Source of the DNA: G942493375 sp942493375
GTDB lineage: Bacteria; Armatimonadota; UBA5829
Direction: 5' to 3'
DNA length: 64,000 bases
Assembly: GCA_942493375.1 (NCBI GenBank)
Contig: OW818698.1
Coordinates: 7,068,001 to 7,132,000, forward strand
The position numbers were made by a program, and so were the translations under genes. The notes under the pieces are model-generated. The model worked only from the letters and a program-made list of their open reading frames with translations. It had not been told where the DNA came from and did not search any database. Of this stretch, positions 45,481 to 55,703 are shown piece by piece (position 1 is the first letter of the stretch; each line of letters starts with the position of its first letter).

Positions 45481-47679
45481 ATGAGAATGACCAATCAGAC
45501 ACATAATCTAGCAGTACGTACCACGGGCAATGCGGCAGTAATTCCCGTTAAAACTCATTCTGCTGCCCCACTAAGTGCTCAAGTTGACATGCAAACAATT
45601 TGGGGAGCTTTCAGGCGCAGATGGTTGATCATGATAATTACGATGATTATTGTGATTGGTATCGGAGCTACCTACCTGTTCATTATTCACAAGGCAGTCT
45701 ATGAATCTGAAGCCCAATTGGTAGTTACTACTGACAAATTCCAGACGGCAACTGGTAGGGGCGACGATTTTAGCATGCTCATTGATCTGGTGAATCTGGC
45801 GAAAAGACGGACTGTTATGGGGCAGATAAGCGTTATAACCAGCCCCGACCTGCTGTTCGATGTAGCTCAGAAAATGGGGTATAGTCGTTTATCCCTTGGA
45901 TATGGAAATGAAATAAATCCTCAAGGTATGGAGCTTCCTGAATGGGCTCTTACTGTTACCTCACCAAAAGACTCAGACCTCATCATTATTAAATCTAAAG
46001 CCTACAATAAATACGTTGCTGCTGAACTCGCTAATACAGTCGCACGCACTTACCTTGAAAGAGATTTGGGATTCAGTACGACTGCAGCAAAACAGGCACG
46101 TATATATGTGAGTGCAGAGATAGACAAAGTGCAGAAACGTTTATCTGATGCAAAAATGCAATTAGCTCTGTTTAAAAAACAGAGTAAGATGATAACAGCT
46201 AGCTCCCAGATAGAGGTGCTTTCCAATAATTATCAAGCAATGCGTTATGAACGGGATAAAGCTGCGATTGAAGCCCAGGCAGCCAGAAAACAAGCAGAAG
46301 GAATTCGTCAGCAACTTGTTGCACAGGGAAATGATATTAATGAAAGCCAGACCGTTCAACTTAATCCGCAATACCAACAAGCACTGTCGCGTTTAAGCGC
46401 TTTTAATGCACAAAGAGCTAGCTTGCTGCAGGAATATACCAAGGATTCTCCTGAAGTTAGGAGAATCGATGGTGAAATAGATGCTTCTAAACAGGAACTA
46501 AAGAGAATTGCTGCAAATGTTGTCGGAGCCAAAGTAAGTATCAGAAATCCTTTATTAACTTCATATCTGCAGGCACAAGTCAACAGCGTTTCCTCGTCAA
46601 CGAGAGCGTCTTCACTGGCAAACGTCGTTTCTCAAAGGTCTTCTGAACTAAACAAGCTGCCGGATGCTGAACGCTCACTGTCGAAGATCTTGCAACAAGT
46701 AAATCTCTTGGAGCAGATGTATGCAATGTTGTCGCAAAAGTACTATCAGCTGTTGATTAATGAAAAATCGACACTGCAGAGTTCACTATTTGTTGCAACT
46801 GCTCTGCCCTCCAGGATACCTGTTTACACACGGAAGCAATTAAGCATTGTTCTTCTGCTTATCGCTGTGTTCTTTGCTTTCTGCGTTGCTGCTATGGCAG
46901 AACGTATGGATAACAAAATCCGGGATAGTGCAACTGTAATGAGGAGTGTAGGTGAACTCCCACTGTCTGTTGTTCCCAATCAGCGATCACTTGCGGAGGC
47001 TAATGTTTTTGATGGGCAAATGAACCATGACAGTCCATTTGCTGAGGCGTTCAGGTTGTTGAGAAACAATATCTTACTCGCTTCTCAGGATCAACTGATT
47101 AAAATGGTGAGTATCACCAGTCCGGGACGTGCCGAAGGTAAATCCACAGTAGCAGTTAACCTGGCTATGTCAATGGCGATGGACGGTAAGCATGTCCTTA
47201 TAGTAGACTGTGATCTGCGTAGACCTTCTGTCCATACGAAACTTGGTATTGATAAGAATGTCGGACTGACAAATCTGGTCAATGGCCTTGTAGATATCGA
47301 GAAAGCCGTAGTTCCTACTAAAGTAGAGGGTTTGTATGCCTTGCCATCGGGGGCATTTCCAGGTAATCCGGCAGAATTCTTAAACTCTAAAGCATGTAGA
47401 GATACTATGCGCTCATTACGCGATCTGTATGATATAGTTATTGTTGATAGTCCACCGTGTGCCGGACTAAGTGATATGCAGGTGATATCGACGTTTTCAG
47501 ATGGAGTATTATTGGTTGTTTCGCTGGATACTACTCGTATTGATACGCTGGACAATACCATACAGACACTTGCACTGGTTGAAGCTCCTTTCCTTGGTTT
47601 TGTAACCAATAAGGTTTCCGTAAAGAAGCTGGGCTATGATTATTATGGATACCCCAGGCAGGAAAGTGCTTCAGCTTGA
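45481..47679 (+). CDS. Chain-length determinant/BY-kinase (Wzc-like tyrosine kinase)
   Basis: This inner-membrane protein controls polymer length and export. Seen: a Wzz domain between two membrane segments (about residues 48-70 and 452-475) with long coiled regions, then a cytoplasmic tyrosine kinase with Walker A GRAEGKST (near 550), Walker A' VDCDLRRPS and Walker B IVIVDSPP. The C-terminus has a short tyrosine cluster (YDYYGY), the probable autophosphorylation site. The ATG at 45481 is chosen over an earlier frame start because AGAGGTGG lies upstream and no family similarity precedes it. Confidence 0.92.
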   Translation: MRMTNQTHNLAVRTTGNAAVIPVKTHSAAPLSAQVDMQTIWGAFRRRWLIMIITMIIVIGIGATYLFIIHKAVYESEAQLVVTTDKFQTATGRGDDFSMLIDLVNLAKRRTVMGQISVITSPDLLFDVAQKMGYSRLSLGYGNEINPQGMELPEWALTVTSPKDSDLIIIKSKAYNKYVAAELANTVARTYLERDLGFSTTAAKQARIYVSAEIDKVQKRLSDAKMQLALFKKQSKMITASSQIEVLSNNYQAMRYERDKAAIEAQAARKQAEGIRQQLVAQGNDINESQTVQLNPQYQQALSRLSAFNAQRASLLQEYTKDSPEVRRIDGEIDASKQELKRIAANVVGAKVSIRNPLLTSYLQAQVNSVSSSTRASSLANVVSQRSSELNKLPDAERSLSKILQQVNLLEQMYAMLSQKYYQLLINEKSTLQSSLFVATALPSRIPVYTRKQLSIVLLLIAVFFAFCVAAMAERMDNKIRDSATVMRSVGELPLSVVPNQRSLAEANVFDGQMNHDSPFAEAFRLLRNNILLASQDQLIKMVSITSPGRAEGKSTVAVNLAMSMAMDGKHVLIVDCDLRRPSVHTKLGIDKNVGLTNLVNGLVDIEKAVVPTKVEGLYALPSGAFPGNPAEFLNSKACRDTMRSLRDLYDIVIVDSPPCAGLSDMQVISTFSDGVLLVVSLDTTRIDTLDNTIQTLALVEAPFLGFVTNKVSVKKLGYDYYGYPRQESASA

Positions 47680-47767
47680 GTTTTACAATTAAGTAATATC
47701 ATTGGGTCCACATAGGCGTTGAAAACGAATGCGATGTGGGCCTGATAACCGTAATGGAGATTAATCT

Positions 47768-48661
47768 GTGCTCAAAAAAGGTATCATATTGGCAGGCGGC
47801 AGTGGGACTCGAATGTATCCACTTACCGAAAGTGTCAGTAAACAACTTATGCCTGTCTATGACAAACCGCTCATATACTACCCTCTCTCCGTCTTGATGC
47901 TTGCAGGTATCCGTGATGTGTTAATTATTACCACACCGCAAGACCAGTTCAGCTTTCGCAGACTCCTGAAGGATGGCAGTCAGTGGGGAATGCACATCTC
48001 ATATGAAGTCCAACCCAGCCCCGATGGTCTTGCTCAGGCATTCATAATTGCGGAAGAGTTCCTGCAAGGGCAGGGAGCTGCACTGGTGCTGGGCGATAAC
48101 ATATTTTTCGGACATGGTCTTCCGGAAAAATTGCAAGAAGCTGTTTCACACGATACAGGAGCGACAGTCTTTGGATATTATGTTGATAATCCACAAGATT
48201 ACGGCGTTATCGAGATGGATAAATCCGGGAAAGCCATAGGTATAGAGGAAAAACCATCTGTTCCCAAGTCTAGCCTTGCAGTAACCGGACTATACTTCTA
48301 CGACTACAGGGTTACTGAACTTGCCAAATCTCTTCAGCCCTCAGGCAGGAATGAGCTTGAGATCACTGACCTCAACAGGCTGTATATGGAAATGGGTGAA
48401 CTCAGGGTGGATATACTTGGTCGAGGTTTTGCATGGCTGGATACAGGAACACATGATTCACTGCTTGAAGCATCCCTATTTGTGAAAACAGTAGAACAGA
48501 GACAGGGACTTCAGGTTTCTTGTCCGGAGGAGATCGCATTCCGAAAGAGATTCATTACCGTGGAGGATTTACGCAAGCTGGCTTCTCCACTCCTCAAAAG
48601 CAAATATGGCCAGTATCTGCAAAAACTGGTAGAACAGGACAGTATCCAGACAGATGAATGA
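47768..48661 (+). CDS. rmlA: Glucose-1-phosphate thymidylyltransferase
   Basis: RmlA joins dTTP and glucose-1-phosphate to make dTDP-glucose, the first step toward dTDP-L-rhamnose and other deoxysugars. Seen: the signature GGSGTRMYPLT, KQLMPVYDKPLIYYP, QPSPDGLAQA, LGDNIFFG and the late segment GFAWLDTGTHDSL; 297 residues is normal. The start is a GTG. The stop overlaps the rmlB start by eight bases. No rmlC or rmlD gene is in this window. Confidence 0.95.
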   Translation: MLKKGIILAGGSGTRMYPLTESVSKQLMPVYDKPLIYYPLSVLMLAGIRDVLIITTPQDQFSFRRLLKDGSQWGMHISYEVQPSPDGLAQAFIIAEEFLQGQGAALVLGDNIFFGHGLPEKLQEAVSHDTGATVFGYYVDNPQDYGVIEMDKSGKAIGIEEKPSVPKSSLAVTGLYFYDYRVTELAKSLQPSGRNELEITDLNRLYMEMGELRVDILGRGFAWLDTGTHDSLLEASLFVKTVEQRQGLQVSCPEEIAFRKRFITVEDLRKLASPLLKSKYGQYLQKLVEQDSIQTDE

Positions 48662-49670
48662 AACCGACATCAAACGTATTGTGATCACAGGCGGAGCCGG
48701 GTTCATTGGTTCCAACTATGTATATCATATCCTAAGAACTCATCCAAATTGGGATGTCCTCGTTTTAGATAAGCTTACTTATGCTGGCAACATCGCTAAC
48801 CTCTCATCAATAATGGACCAGATAACTTTCTTGCAGGGTGATATAGCAGATGTCGACGATGTTAAAAACGCACTGCGTGATGCTGATGCGGTAGTTAACT
48901 TCGCTGCAGAAAGTCATGTAGATCGTTCCTTGGTGGATCCAACCCCATTTGTCCGCACCAATGTTTTGGGAACGATGGTGTTGTTAAATGAGGCAGTAAA
49001 TGTCAGTGTAAAACGTTTTCTTCATGTTTCGACAGACGAAGTATACGGTGACCTTTCCGGGACTGACAGGCATTCCCTGGAGACAGATGCATTTCATCCC
49101 CGAAGTCCTTATGCTGCAAGCAAAGCCGGAGCTGAGCATCTTGTTTTTAGTTACGGTATTAGCCACGGACTGGATGTCGTAATTACCAGGGGTTCAAATA
49201 CCTATGGACCTTATCAATACCCGGAGAAGATCATTCCACTCTTCATAACCAATCTACTTCAGGGTAAACCGTTGCCGGTATATGGTGATGGGTCCGCTGT
49301 GCGTGATTATATGCATGTCGAAGACCACGCTTCGGGCATTGACGCTGTGCTATTATCAGGGGAAACCGGTCAAGCATATAATCTAGGTGCAAGAGAGGAA
49401 GTTTCTGGTATTGAACTGGCAACCAGACTTTTACAACTAATGAACAAGCCTGCTGAGTTTATAAGTTATGTGACTGATAGACCCGGTCACGATTACCGAT
49501 ACAGTGTAGACCCGACTAAAGCTGAAAGTCTGGGCTGGAAACGTAAGTGGTCGTTTGATAAAGGCCTTCGAGCAACTGTCGACTGGTATGTGAATAACCA
49601 GAAATGGTGGATTGATGTAAGAGAAAAGCTTGAGTTCAAAAACCACGAGGATTCCTGGTATAAGAGATAA
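48654..49670 (+). CDS. rmlB: dTDP-glucose 4,6-dehydratase
   Basis: RmlB converts dTDP-glucose to dTDP-4-keto-6-deoxyglucose. Seen: the NAD loop TGGAGFIGSNY, STDEVYGDL, the catalytic tyrosine motif SPYAASKAGAEH and YGPYQYPEK; 338 residues is normal. It overlaps rmlA by eight bases and closes the exopolysaccharide operon; a 26-bp hairpin follows 34 bases after the stop. Confidence 0.96.
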   Translation: MNETDIKRIVITGGAGFIGSNYVYHILRTHPNWDVLVLDKLTYAGNIANLSSIMDQITFLQGDIADVDDVKNALRDADAVVNFAAESHVDRSLVDPTPFVRTNVLGTMVLLNEAVNVSVKRFLHVSTDEVYGDLSGTDRHSLETDAFHPRSPYAASKAGAEHLVFSYGISHGLDVVITRGSNTYGPYQYPEKIIPLFITNLLQGKPLPVYGDGSAVRDYMHVEDHASGIDAVLLSGETGQAYNLGAREEVSGIELATRLLQLMNKPAEFISYVTDRPGHDYRYSVDPTKAESLGWKRKWSFDKGLRATVDWYVNNQKWWIDVREKLEFKNHEDSWYKR

Positions 49671-49704
49671 CTGATCTGCCATAACAATCTAATATCGTGG
49701 AAAA

Positions 49705-49766
49705 TTGTCATTCTGAACGCAGTGAAGAATCTGCTTTGAAATTCTTCACTGCGTTCAGAATGACAA
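49705..49766. repeat. 26-bp perfect hairpin, TGTCATTCTGA family
   Basis: The arms 49705-49730 and 49741-49766 (core GAACGCAGTGAAGAAT) are exact reverse complements with a ten-base loop. The ends (TTGTCATTCTGA) match the TGTCAT family at 43567 and 60913. It sits after rmlB and may also end the transcript. Confidence 0.85.
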
Positions 49767-49932
49767 AACTCCCGAACAACTGAAGACTTACGATTTGCCG
49801 AATTTTCGTCTGCGCAGTACAATGCCAAAAGTAAGTATCGAAATTGATGCAGACAAATTGGTGGCATAATGTATGTGATCTGTTGTTTATTGCCTCTTTG
49901 TCTGCATGTTGATATCAGATTAAGAGGTTGAA

Positions 49933-52900
49933 ATGATTCGATATTCAGTAATAATCAATATCGCACTAGTTTTGTTTGTCAGTTGCTTCAGTCCGTTCGT
50001 TTATGGCGAATCCGGATTGAAGGAGGATGTGTCCTTTACAACTCTCACAAGTGGAACACTCATGCAGGATACTGGTTGGAAGACCGTATATGCACAAAAT
50101 GGCGGGTGGGGCAGTTTTCCGACCTGTTACTCATATCGTGTTACTGATATTGAATCCAACCTCTGCCTGATAGATAGTTATCCTCATGCCCAAAACCACG
50201 CTCACAGCAATGCCATCCTAATCGACTGGGATGGCAATCCCGCCAATGGACAGACACCACTAAAAATATCTCCCGGTCTGACAATGTCTTTCCAATTGTC
50301 AGCCTATATCCAACCTTTTGCAGACAACTGGTGGCGTGATGGTACCGGCGGAGTTATCTGGGGCTTTGGTCCAGGGCAATGGCATACAGGTAGTGAAGCC
50401 ACGACAGATAATAATCAAACCCCTTACGATTGGGTCAAGGATCGTGGTCCAAGAATCCAATATCTCCTGGGGAATGTTGATGGTAAACAAATACCAAAGC
50501 CTGAGCTGCGTAGTTTTATGCCGGAATCAGATAAACCGTCCGTCAAGGAGCAGTATCTGACATCTGATGGACAGTGGTATGACTTGCGTCTGACTATCAC
50601 TATCAGTGATGACACCAAACAAGCTCTATGCAAAATGCAAGCGCGTGCCAAAGGTACTGCTCAGTGGAATGACTTCGGAAATTGGTCATTTCCAATTGAA
50701 CCATCCTCCAAATCTGCTAACAATCCAGCAAACTGGAACGCATTGTATCTCGATTTGCAGTTTGGTATATGGTCAAAGAAGGGTTATGGAACACCTGAAC
50801 CCCAAATGCAGGACCGTTATGACGACTTCAGCGTCGAAGTTATTCCTGCTAACTCAACGGGTCAGCCTCGTAAAGCCAAACTGCTTATGTTCACCCTGCC
50901 TGAAATAGGCGCGTCGATTAGCGGGCCGAAGTCTGTTTTTGCGGATGACGATTCCTCATGGAATATCATTATAGCCAACAACAGCGGAAAGGAACTGACC
51001 GGCAAACTAGCCATACGACAATCACCAAATCCAGATAAAGTTGTTATTCTCGATCCTGCTATCAGCCTCGCTAACGAAAGCCGGAAAGAGTATTCAAAAA
51101 CTGTTCCTGGTGGACTTACTGCAGGCGATGGTGAGATGCAGGTTGTCCTAAATGACAAGACTCTCATTGGAAGCACTGCCATCAAGGTCTTCGCCCAGAA
51201 GCATCCACAGGCCGGAGTAAACATTGTAAGAAACGCCGGATTTGAGCTGGAAAACAAGTTTACAGGCACACCAATGCGTCAAGGTGATGAGTTCTTCCAG
51301 ATGTTCGTTAAAAGTGGCGATAAAATGGTCTGGACCGCACTCCCAATAGAGGCTTGGTGGGCTGAAGCTAGTGATGCTAATGGTACAGAAGTCACCTCGG
51401 TAGCTCATTCCGGTAAACAGAGTCTATGCGTAAAATCATACAAAGGTGAACCGCGAAGCGTGATCTCATCATTTAACCGGATGATACCCACTGGCCCGGT
51501 GACTCTGAGTGCCTGGATCAAGACCGTTGGATGTAAAGGACGACTGGACTTTGACTTTATCTCCGAGTGGGGGCAGGCCCAGAACAAATCCTCATTGGTT
51601 CGTAAAAGCGTTTCGCTGCCTGCTGACAGCGACTGGACTAGAATAACCATATCTACAGACTCTCCTCAACTCCTCCAGGTATTCACTCGCGTTCTTGTTG
51701 AAGAAGGCACGGCCTATATTGACGATGTCCAGATTGAAACCGGCAATGTCGCAAGTGCATTTAATATCCGTCCTGAGGAATGGCTGCGAATGAGTATTTC
51801 AGGGACAGATGAAAAACTGCTGCCGCAATGGGTTGCTGGAGATAAAACTACGCGTAAAGTGACAATCACTAACGATTCACAATCTGCGCTTGCGGGTCAA
51901 GTGAATGTTTACCTGGGGCCGTGGAACAATCCGACTTCGAAGCTCATAGGTAAGTTTGATGCTGGTTCGATTACTAATGGTAGTTCAAAACAGTTTACAT
52001 TCACTACAGACAAACTTCCACCTAATGCCTACCTACTCTGCCTGTCATTAGACGGAACAACTCAGCTTCCTGCACAATGGAGTATTGCGACCGACCAAAC
52101 ACTTGGAGGCACTGTATCAAACGGTATGCTGCGTGCCCGAACAGCAGCACGTTTTGTAATAGCTAACACTACTCCTCCAGCTAAATTGTTCGGGATTGGA
52201 AACTCGATGCTGGATACGAACGGTAGTTGGTTCTCAGGTTATGGATTAACTCCCTACAGTGAAGCTCGTTCTTTAGGCCTAACCGGTTTACGTACCGCAT
52301 CGATTGAAGAGAATATCTACCTGGCAGCTTCTGTTGGAGCTCCAATTCATTCTATGTCGACACGCGTTGATTTTGGTGTTCCTGATGGAGCTACATTCAA
52401 TAATCCCGCAGATAAATCCGCTATCGATGTATTCAACCCTGAGGGCTTTGCTTTCTTCACAAAGCGTGCAGAGCAGATTGGGAAAGAATATGCTTCCAGC
52501 CCTGTTATTGCCTCATATCAGATGTCGAATGAGAGTCCATATTTGAACGGTGGATCGCTCTGCCCCTCTGCATATGCTGATGCAAACTTCAGAGAGTGGT
52601 GCAAGAAACGCTTCAACGGTGACATTGCCAAACTCAATTCTGCCTGGAAAACAAATTATGCTGCCTGGGATGAGGTTGAACAGATATCTTCAGCACGTTT
52701 CCTTGAGGAAGAAAAAAACAAGCCAAAAAAAGAGGGAGCCGCAGCAACGGACTGGTTGGCCAGAACCGGCACATTCTCACCCGAAGTTGAGCAGAGAATG
52801 AAAGAACATCCCGGTCACACAATGGACTGGTTGCGCTGGCGTACATATACTTCAGTCTGGATGTATTCCACTTTCCGCGAACATGCGAAAAAATATGACA

Positions 52901-54399
52901 AAAAGACACTTTACGGGACTAATCTCTGCTGGCCTGCGTTCTGGCCTCAGATGTTTATGCCGTTTACTCGGGCAATGGACAATACCCAACTCGATATCCA
53001 ATACACATCCGGCCTCCCCAGATCACTGGGCACTCCATATGAGATGATGGACTCTATGGAGATGGCGGAAACATCCGATCCAACCAAACCCGTATGGGGT
53101 ATTGAAATATATGTGCAACCTCAATGGCCTGCAGCCTTCGCAGCTCTTCAGAATTGGGGATTACTTGCACATGGCATGACCAATAATCTTGTGTTTGCCT
53201 GGAAACCTTACTCCGATTACGGTGCAGTCATAGGTAACCATGCCTGGGAGAAGCCTGACGCCCATCCCATGTGGATGTTAATAGACAATGATGGCACCAA
53301 GTTGCCTGCCTATTATACATATGTTAGATCTCTCAAAGAAATCAAAGCATACCACAATAAATACAACGGACTCTCTATCAAGCGTGCACCGACCAAAACC
53401 GCGTTCTATGTGTCTCCTGACACAGCTGAGTATGTGATTATGAATACTGCCAACAAGCCGTGGGGTTCATTCTGGCAGCGTACACGCAACACACTAATAT
53501 TCCTTTTACGGATGAACGGTGTTGCCGTCGATTATGTTGATGATGCAACTATGCCGACGACTGCAAATAAATACACGAAGATGATAGTTCCGGCATCGTA
53601 TGTGCTAAACCAGGATGCAGCAGCAAAGATTGCTGCATTTGCAAAGTCTGGTGGAACGGTTGTTCTGGCTGGTATGACAGGTGTAGTTGATCCCTGGGTC
53701 AATAAGTACGATAACATTGGCGGACCTGCCTGGGCTGATCTCGCTTGGAAAACATCCGACTACGCAACAGACTTCGCAAAAGTAGCGTTTGCAAAAGGCA
53801 TTAAAATGGAATCCAGCGGAGTAAGCGCAACAGAGAAGCCTGGTAGCATGGGCGGAGAGATTGATAAGTCAGTGGATGAAGCCAAGACTTTCCGCGGTGT
53901 TGGTTTTGGAGAAATATCCGGTGCAACTGCTATTAAGGACACCAATGGGGTAACCGTTGGTTGGCAGCGTTCATGGGGTAAAGGGAAACTGATAGCATAT
54001 GGAGCATTCCCCGACAGCTATGCTACCGAACCACATGCATCAATCAATATGACCTCCTGGCTTCGGCAAGTTATAAAACTCGCTGGAATTCCAGTAGCCG
54101 GTCGTTGGGTAAGCAAGCGAAGTATCCCGGTGTATGGTCCAGTTGGCACAGGCAGCGAGGTTGTTGAAGTCGTTGTCAGGCAGAAGAGCGTTGGCGAGAA
54201 GTTTATATTCTGCATGAATCAGGGTGGAGCTGGATCCGGAAAAGTGGAAGTCAATGTTGGCCCTGGAAGATGGTCTGCGGAGGATGTTATCACAGGCAAA
54301 TCAATCTCTAACTCACGCATTGTCGCCGGAAAATGGAGCTGCCCAATGCACTTGGATGCATGGGGATACCGAGTGATTAGACTGTTCAAAACGAAATGA
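49933..54399 (+). CDS. Secreted GH42-like glycoside hydrolase (putative beta-galactosidase type)
   Basis: The 1488-residue protein has a signal peptide (VIINIALVLFVSCFSPFVYG), several N-terminal beta-domains that could bind sugars, and a clan GH-A TIM barrel at about residues 760-1150. Seen: the acid/base glutamate Glu867 in QMSNESPY and the probable nucleophile Glu1058 in WGIEIYVQ, followed by a beta-galactosidase-type trimerisation domain (YTKMIVPASYVLNQDA, SGGTVVLAG). The true substrate is unknown. AGAGGT precedes the ATG; the stop overlaps the next start by four bases, so it is coupled to the rhamnosidase-like gene. Confidence 0.82.
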   Translation: MIRYSVIINIALVLFVSCFSPFVYGESGLKEDVSFTTLTSGTLMQDTGWKTVYAQNGGWGSFPTCYSYRVTDIESNLCLIDSYPHAQNHAHSNAILIDWDGNPANGQTPLKISPGLTMSFQLSAYIQPFADNWWRDGTGGVIWGFGPGQWHTGSEATTDNNQTPYDWVKDRGPRIQYLLGNVDGKQIPKPELRSFMPESDKPSVKEQYLTSDGQWYDLRLTITISDDTKQALCKMQARAKGTAQWNDFGNWSFPIEPSSKSANNPANWNALYLDLQFGIWSKKGYGTPEPQMQDRYDDFSVEVIPANSTGQPRKAKLLMFTLPEIGASISGPKSVFADDDSSWNIIIANNSGKELTGKLAIRQSPNPDKVVILDPAISLANESRKEYSKTVPGGLTAGDGEMQVVLNDKTLIGSTAIKVFAQKHPQAGVNIVRNAGFELENKFTGTPMRQGDEFFQMFVKSGDKMVWTALPIEAWWAEASDANGTEVTSVAHSGKQSLCVKSYKGEPRSVISSFNRMIPTGPVTLSAWIKTVGCKGRLDFDFISEWGQAQNKSSLVRKSVSLPADSDWTRITISTDSPQLLQVFTRVLVEEGTAYIDDVQIETGNVASAFNIRPEEWLRMSISGTDEKLLPQWVAGDKTTRKVTITNDSQSALAGQVNVYLGPWNNPTSKLIGKFDAGSITNGSSKQFTFTTDKLPPNAYLLCLSLDGTTQLPAQWSIATDQTLGGTVSNGMLRARTAARFVIANTTPPAKLFGIGNSMLDTNGSWFSGYGLTPYSEARSLGLTGLRTASIEENIYLAASVGAPIHSMSTRVDFGVPDGATFNNPADKSAIDVFNPEGFAFFTKRAEQIGKEYASSPVIASYQMSNESPYLNGGSLCPSAYADANFREWCKKRFNGDIAKLNSAWKTNYAAWDEVEQISSARFLEEEKNKPKKEGAAATDWLARTGTFSPEVEQRMKEHPGHTMDWLRWRTYTSVWMYSTFREHAKKYDKKTLYGTNLCWPAFWPQMFMPFTRAMDNTQLDIQYTSGLPRSLGTPYEMMDSMEMAETSDPTKPVWGIEIYVQPQWPAAFAALQNWGLLAHGMTNNLVFAWKPYSDYGAVIGNHAWEKPDAHPMWMLIDNDGTKLPAYYTYVRSLKEIKAYHNKYNGLSIKRAPTKTAFYVSPDTAEYVIMNTANKPWGSFWQRTRNTLIFLLRMNGVAVDYVDDATMPTTANKYTKMIVPASYVLNQDAAAKIAAFAKSGGTVVLAGMTGVVDPWVNKYDNIGGPAWADLAWKTSDYATDFAKVAFAKGIKMESSGVSATEKPGSMGGEIDKSVDEAKTFRGVGFGEISGATAIKDTNGVTVGWQRSWGKGKLIAYGAFPDSYATEPHASINMTSWLRQVIKLAGIPVAGRWVSKRSIPVYGPVGTGSEVVEVVVRQKSVGEKFIFCMNQGGAGSGKVEVNVGPGRWSAEDVITGKSISNSRIVAGKWSCPMHLDAWGYRVIRLFKTK

Positions 54400-55703
54400 G
54401 AATATTGGTGAGGTATCCATTGATCAGATTATTTCTAGTATTATGCGTTGCTTTCCTATTGCTGTCTAGCAGTGTATTTGCTGCAGACGGTGTTGCTTAC
54501 GATTCTATTGGATCGTGGAAAACAGCAAAATGGATTTGGTATCCGGCCGGAAACCCAGCTGGCAGTGCTCCTCGTGGAACTGTTGGATTTCGAAAGCTTA
54601 TCACGGTTCCTGCCGACAAGGTCATATCGAAAGCTGTAATCGGCATCACTGGTGATGATTCGTTCGTGTTGCATATAAATGGTCAAGAAATAGCAAGAGA
54701 GTCTGGATGGAATAAATTTAATAAGTTTGATTTAACGCCGTTTGTGAAACCTGGCAGGAACTTGATTGCTGTTGAAGCAACCAATAATTCCGCCAGTCCT
54801 GCAGGTCTGATTGCGAAGTTGATGATTACATACAATACCGGTAAGGTTTTAACAGTCGTATCTGATAGCTCGTGGAAATGTTCTGCAGATATTGCAAAGA
54901 ATTGGATGTCTGTTGATTTCTCTGATACAACTTGGAAGAAAGCCAAAGTAGCCGCACCTGCAGGTGGCGAACCTTGGGGAGAGTTGGGATGGATGGAACT
55001 ACCCAGTGATGCAGCAATAATTCCACGTGATTTTCCTCAGTTTGTGGTGCCGGGCCACGAAAAGGAAATGGCATCGCTTCGTCTTCTTTACTGGACATCA
55101 TATAGATCTGCTCGTAAACCGATTTATGCTGCTCTATGGGATGTATGGATGGCAACACCTACTCTGGCAGCTGCTGTGTCCCAAAAGAAAAGTGAAACTT
55201 CGGTTAAAGAAACCTGGTCTAAGTTGCTTTCTGATAGATACATAGGCACAGATGGATATGTATCTACACAACAGCACTTTTCCCATGCTCATGACTTGGG
55301 ATGGCCTTTCCCATTATGGCCCCAGATTGCCGTACCCGCACTCGCCAATGGTTTCACGGCAGGCTGGCATTTTAATGATGAACTCCCTGCAATGATGAAC
55401 AACTGGGCTGGCTCCTTGAGAGGCAGCAATATGGCAGGAGAAGGCGCAATAAAAGCCTGGACGACAACACAGTTGGATTCCGAAGGTCTGGTTGATAGCC
55501 TGTGGAAGTTAAAAAGCACAGGTGAATCGTGTGCTATTACCTCTCCTGAAAACATATCAATTGACTCATTCTGTGCGCCATTTTTGCAAATACGCTTCTC
55601 CAGGTCTCCAAAAGCATCAGACGACCGTATGTGTTACGTTGAATGGATGCGGGAGGGTGATTCGAATTTTTTCCAGCGAACGTCGATTGGAGTTTACTCC
55701 TAA
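54396..55703 (+). CDS. Six-hairpin glycosidase (rhamnosidase-like), N-terminal part of a frameshifted gene
   Basis: This part begins with a signal peptide (FLVLCVAFLLLSSSVFA) and a jelly-roll domain of the type found at the N-terminus of alpha-L-rhamnosidases (AKWIWYPAGNP, FRKLITVPADK, DDSFVLHINGQEI), then the first helices of an (alpha/alpha)6 barrel (GWHFNDELPAMMNNW). The frame runs into a stop after a T6 run (55667-55672). The matching continuation lies in the next frame, as if one extra T were present: DSNF then SSERRLEFTPNG. This is either a sequencing error in a homopolymer or a real inactivation. The ATG overlaps the upstream stop. Confidence 0.75.
   Translation: MRILVRYPLIRLFLVLCVAFLLLSSSVFAADGVAYDSIGSWKTAKWIWYPAGNPAGSAPRGTVGFRKLITVPADKVISKAVIGITGDDSFVLHINGQEIARESGWNKFNKFDLTPFVKPGRNLIAVEATNNSASPAGLIAKLMITYNTGKVLTVVSDSSWKCSADIAKNWMSVDFSDTTWKKAKVAAPAGGEPWGELGWMELPSDAAIIPRDFPQFVVPGHEKEMASLRLLYWTSYRSARKPIYAALWDVWMATPTLAAAVSQKKSETSVKETWSKLLSDRYIGTDGYVSTQQHFSHAHDLGWPFPLWPQIAVPALANGFTAGWHFNDELPAMMNNWAGSLRGSNMAGEGAIKAWTTTQLDSEGLVDSLWKLKSTGESCAITSPENISIDSFCAPFLQIRFSRSPKASDDRMCYVEWMREGDSNFFQRTSIGVYS

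Noticed and set aside
55522..55666. ATG at 55522 as a true start of the second glycosidase frame
   Set aside because: Before about 55660 the frame translates to sequence unrelated to the family, while the upstream frame is the coding one there.
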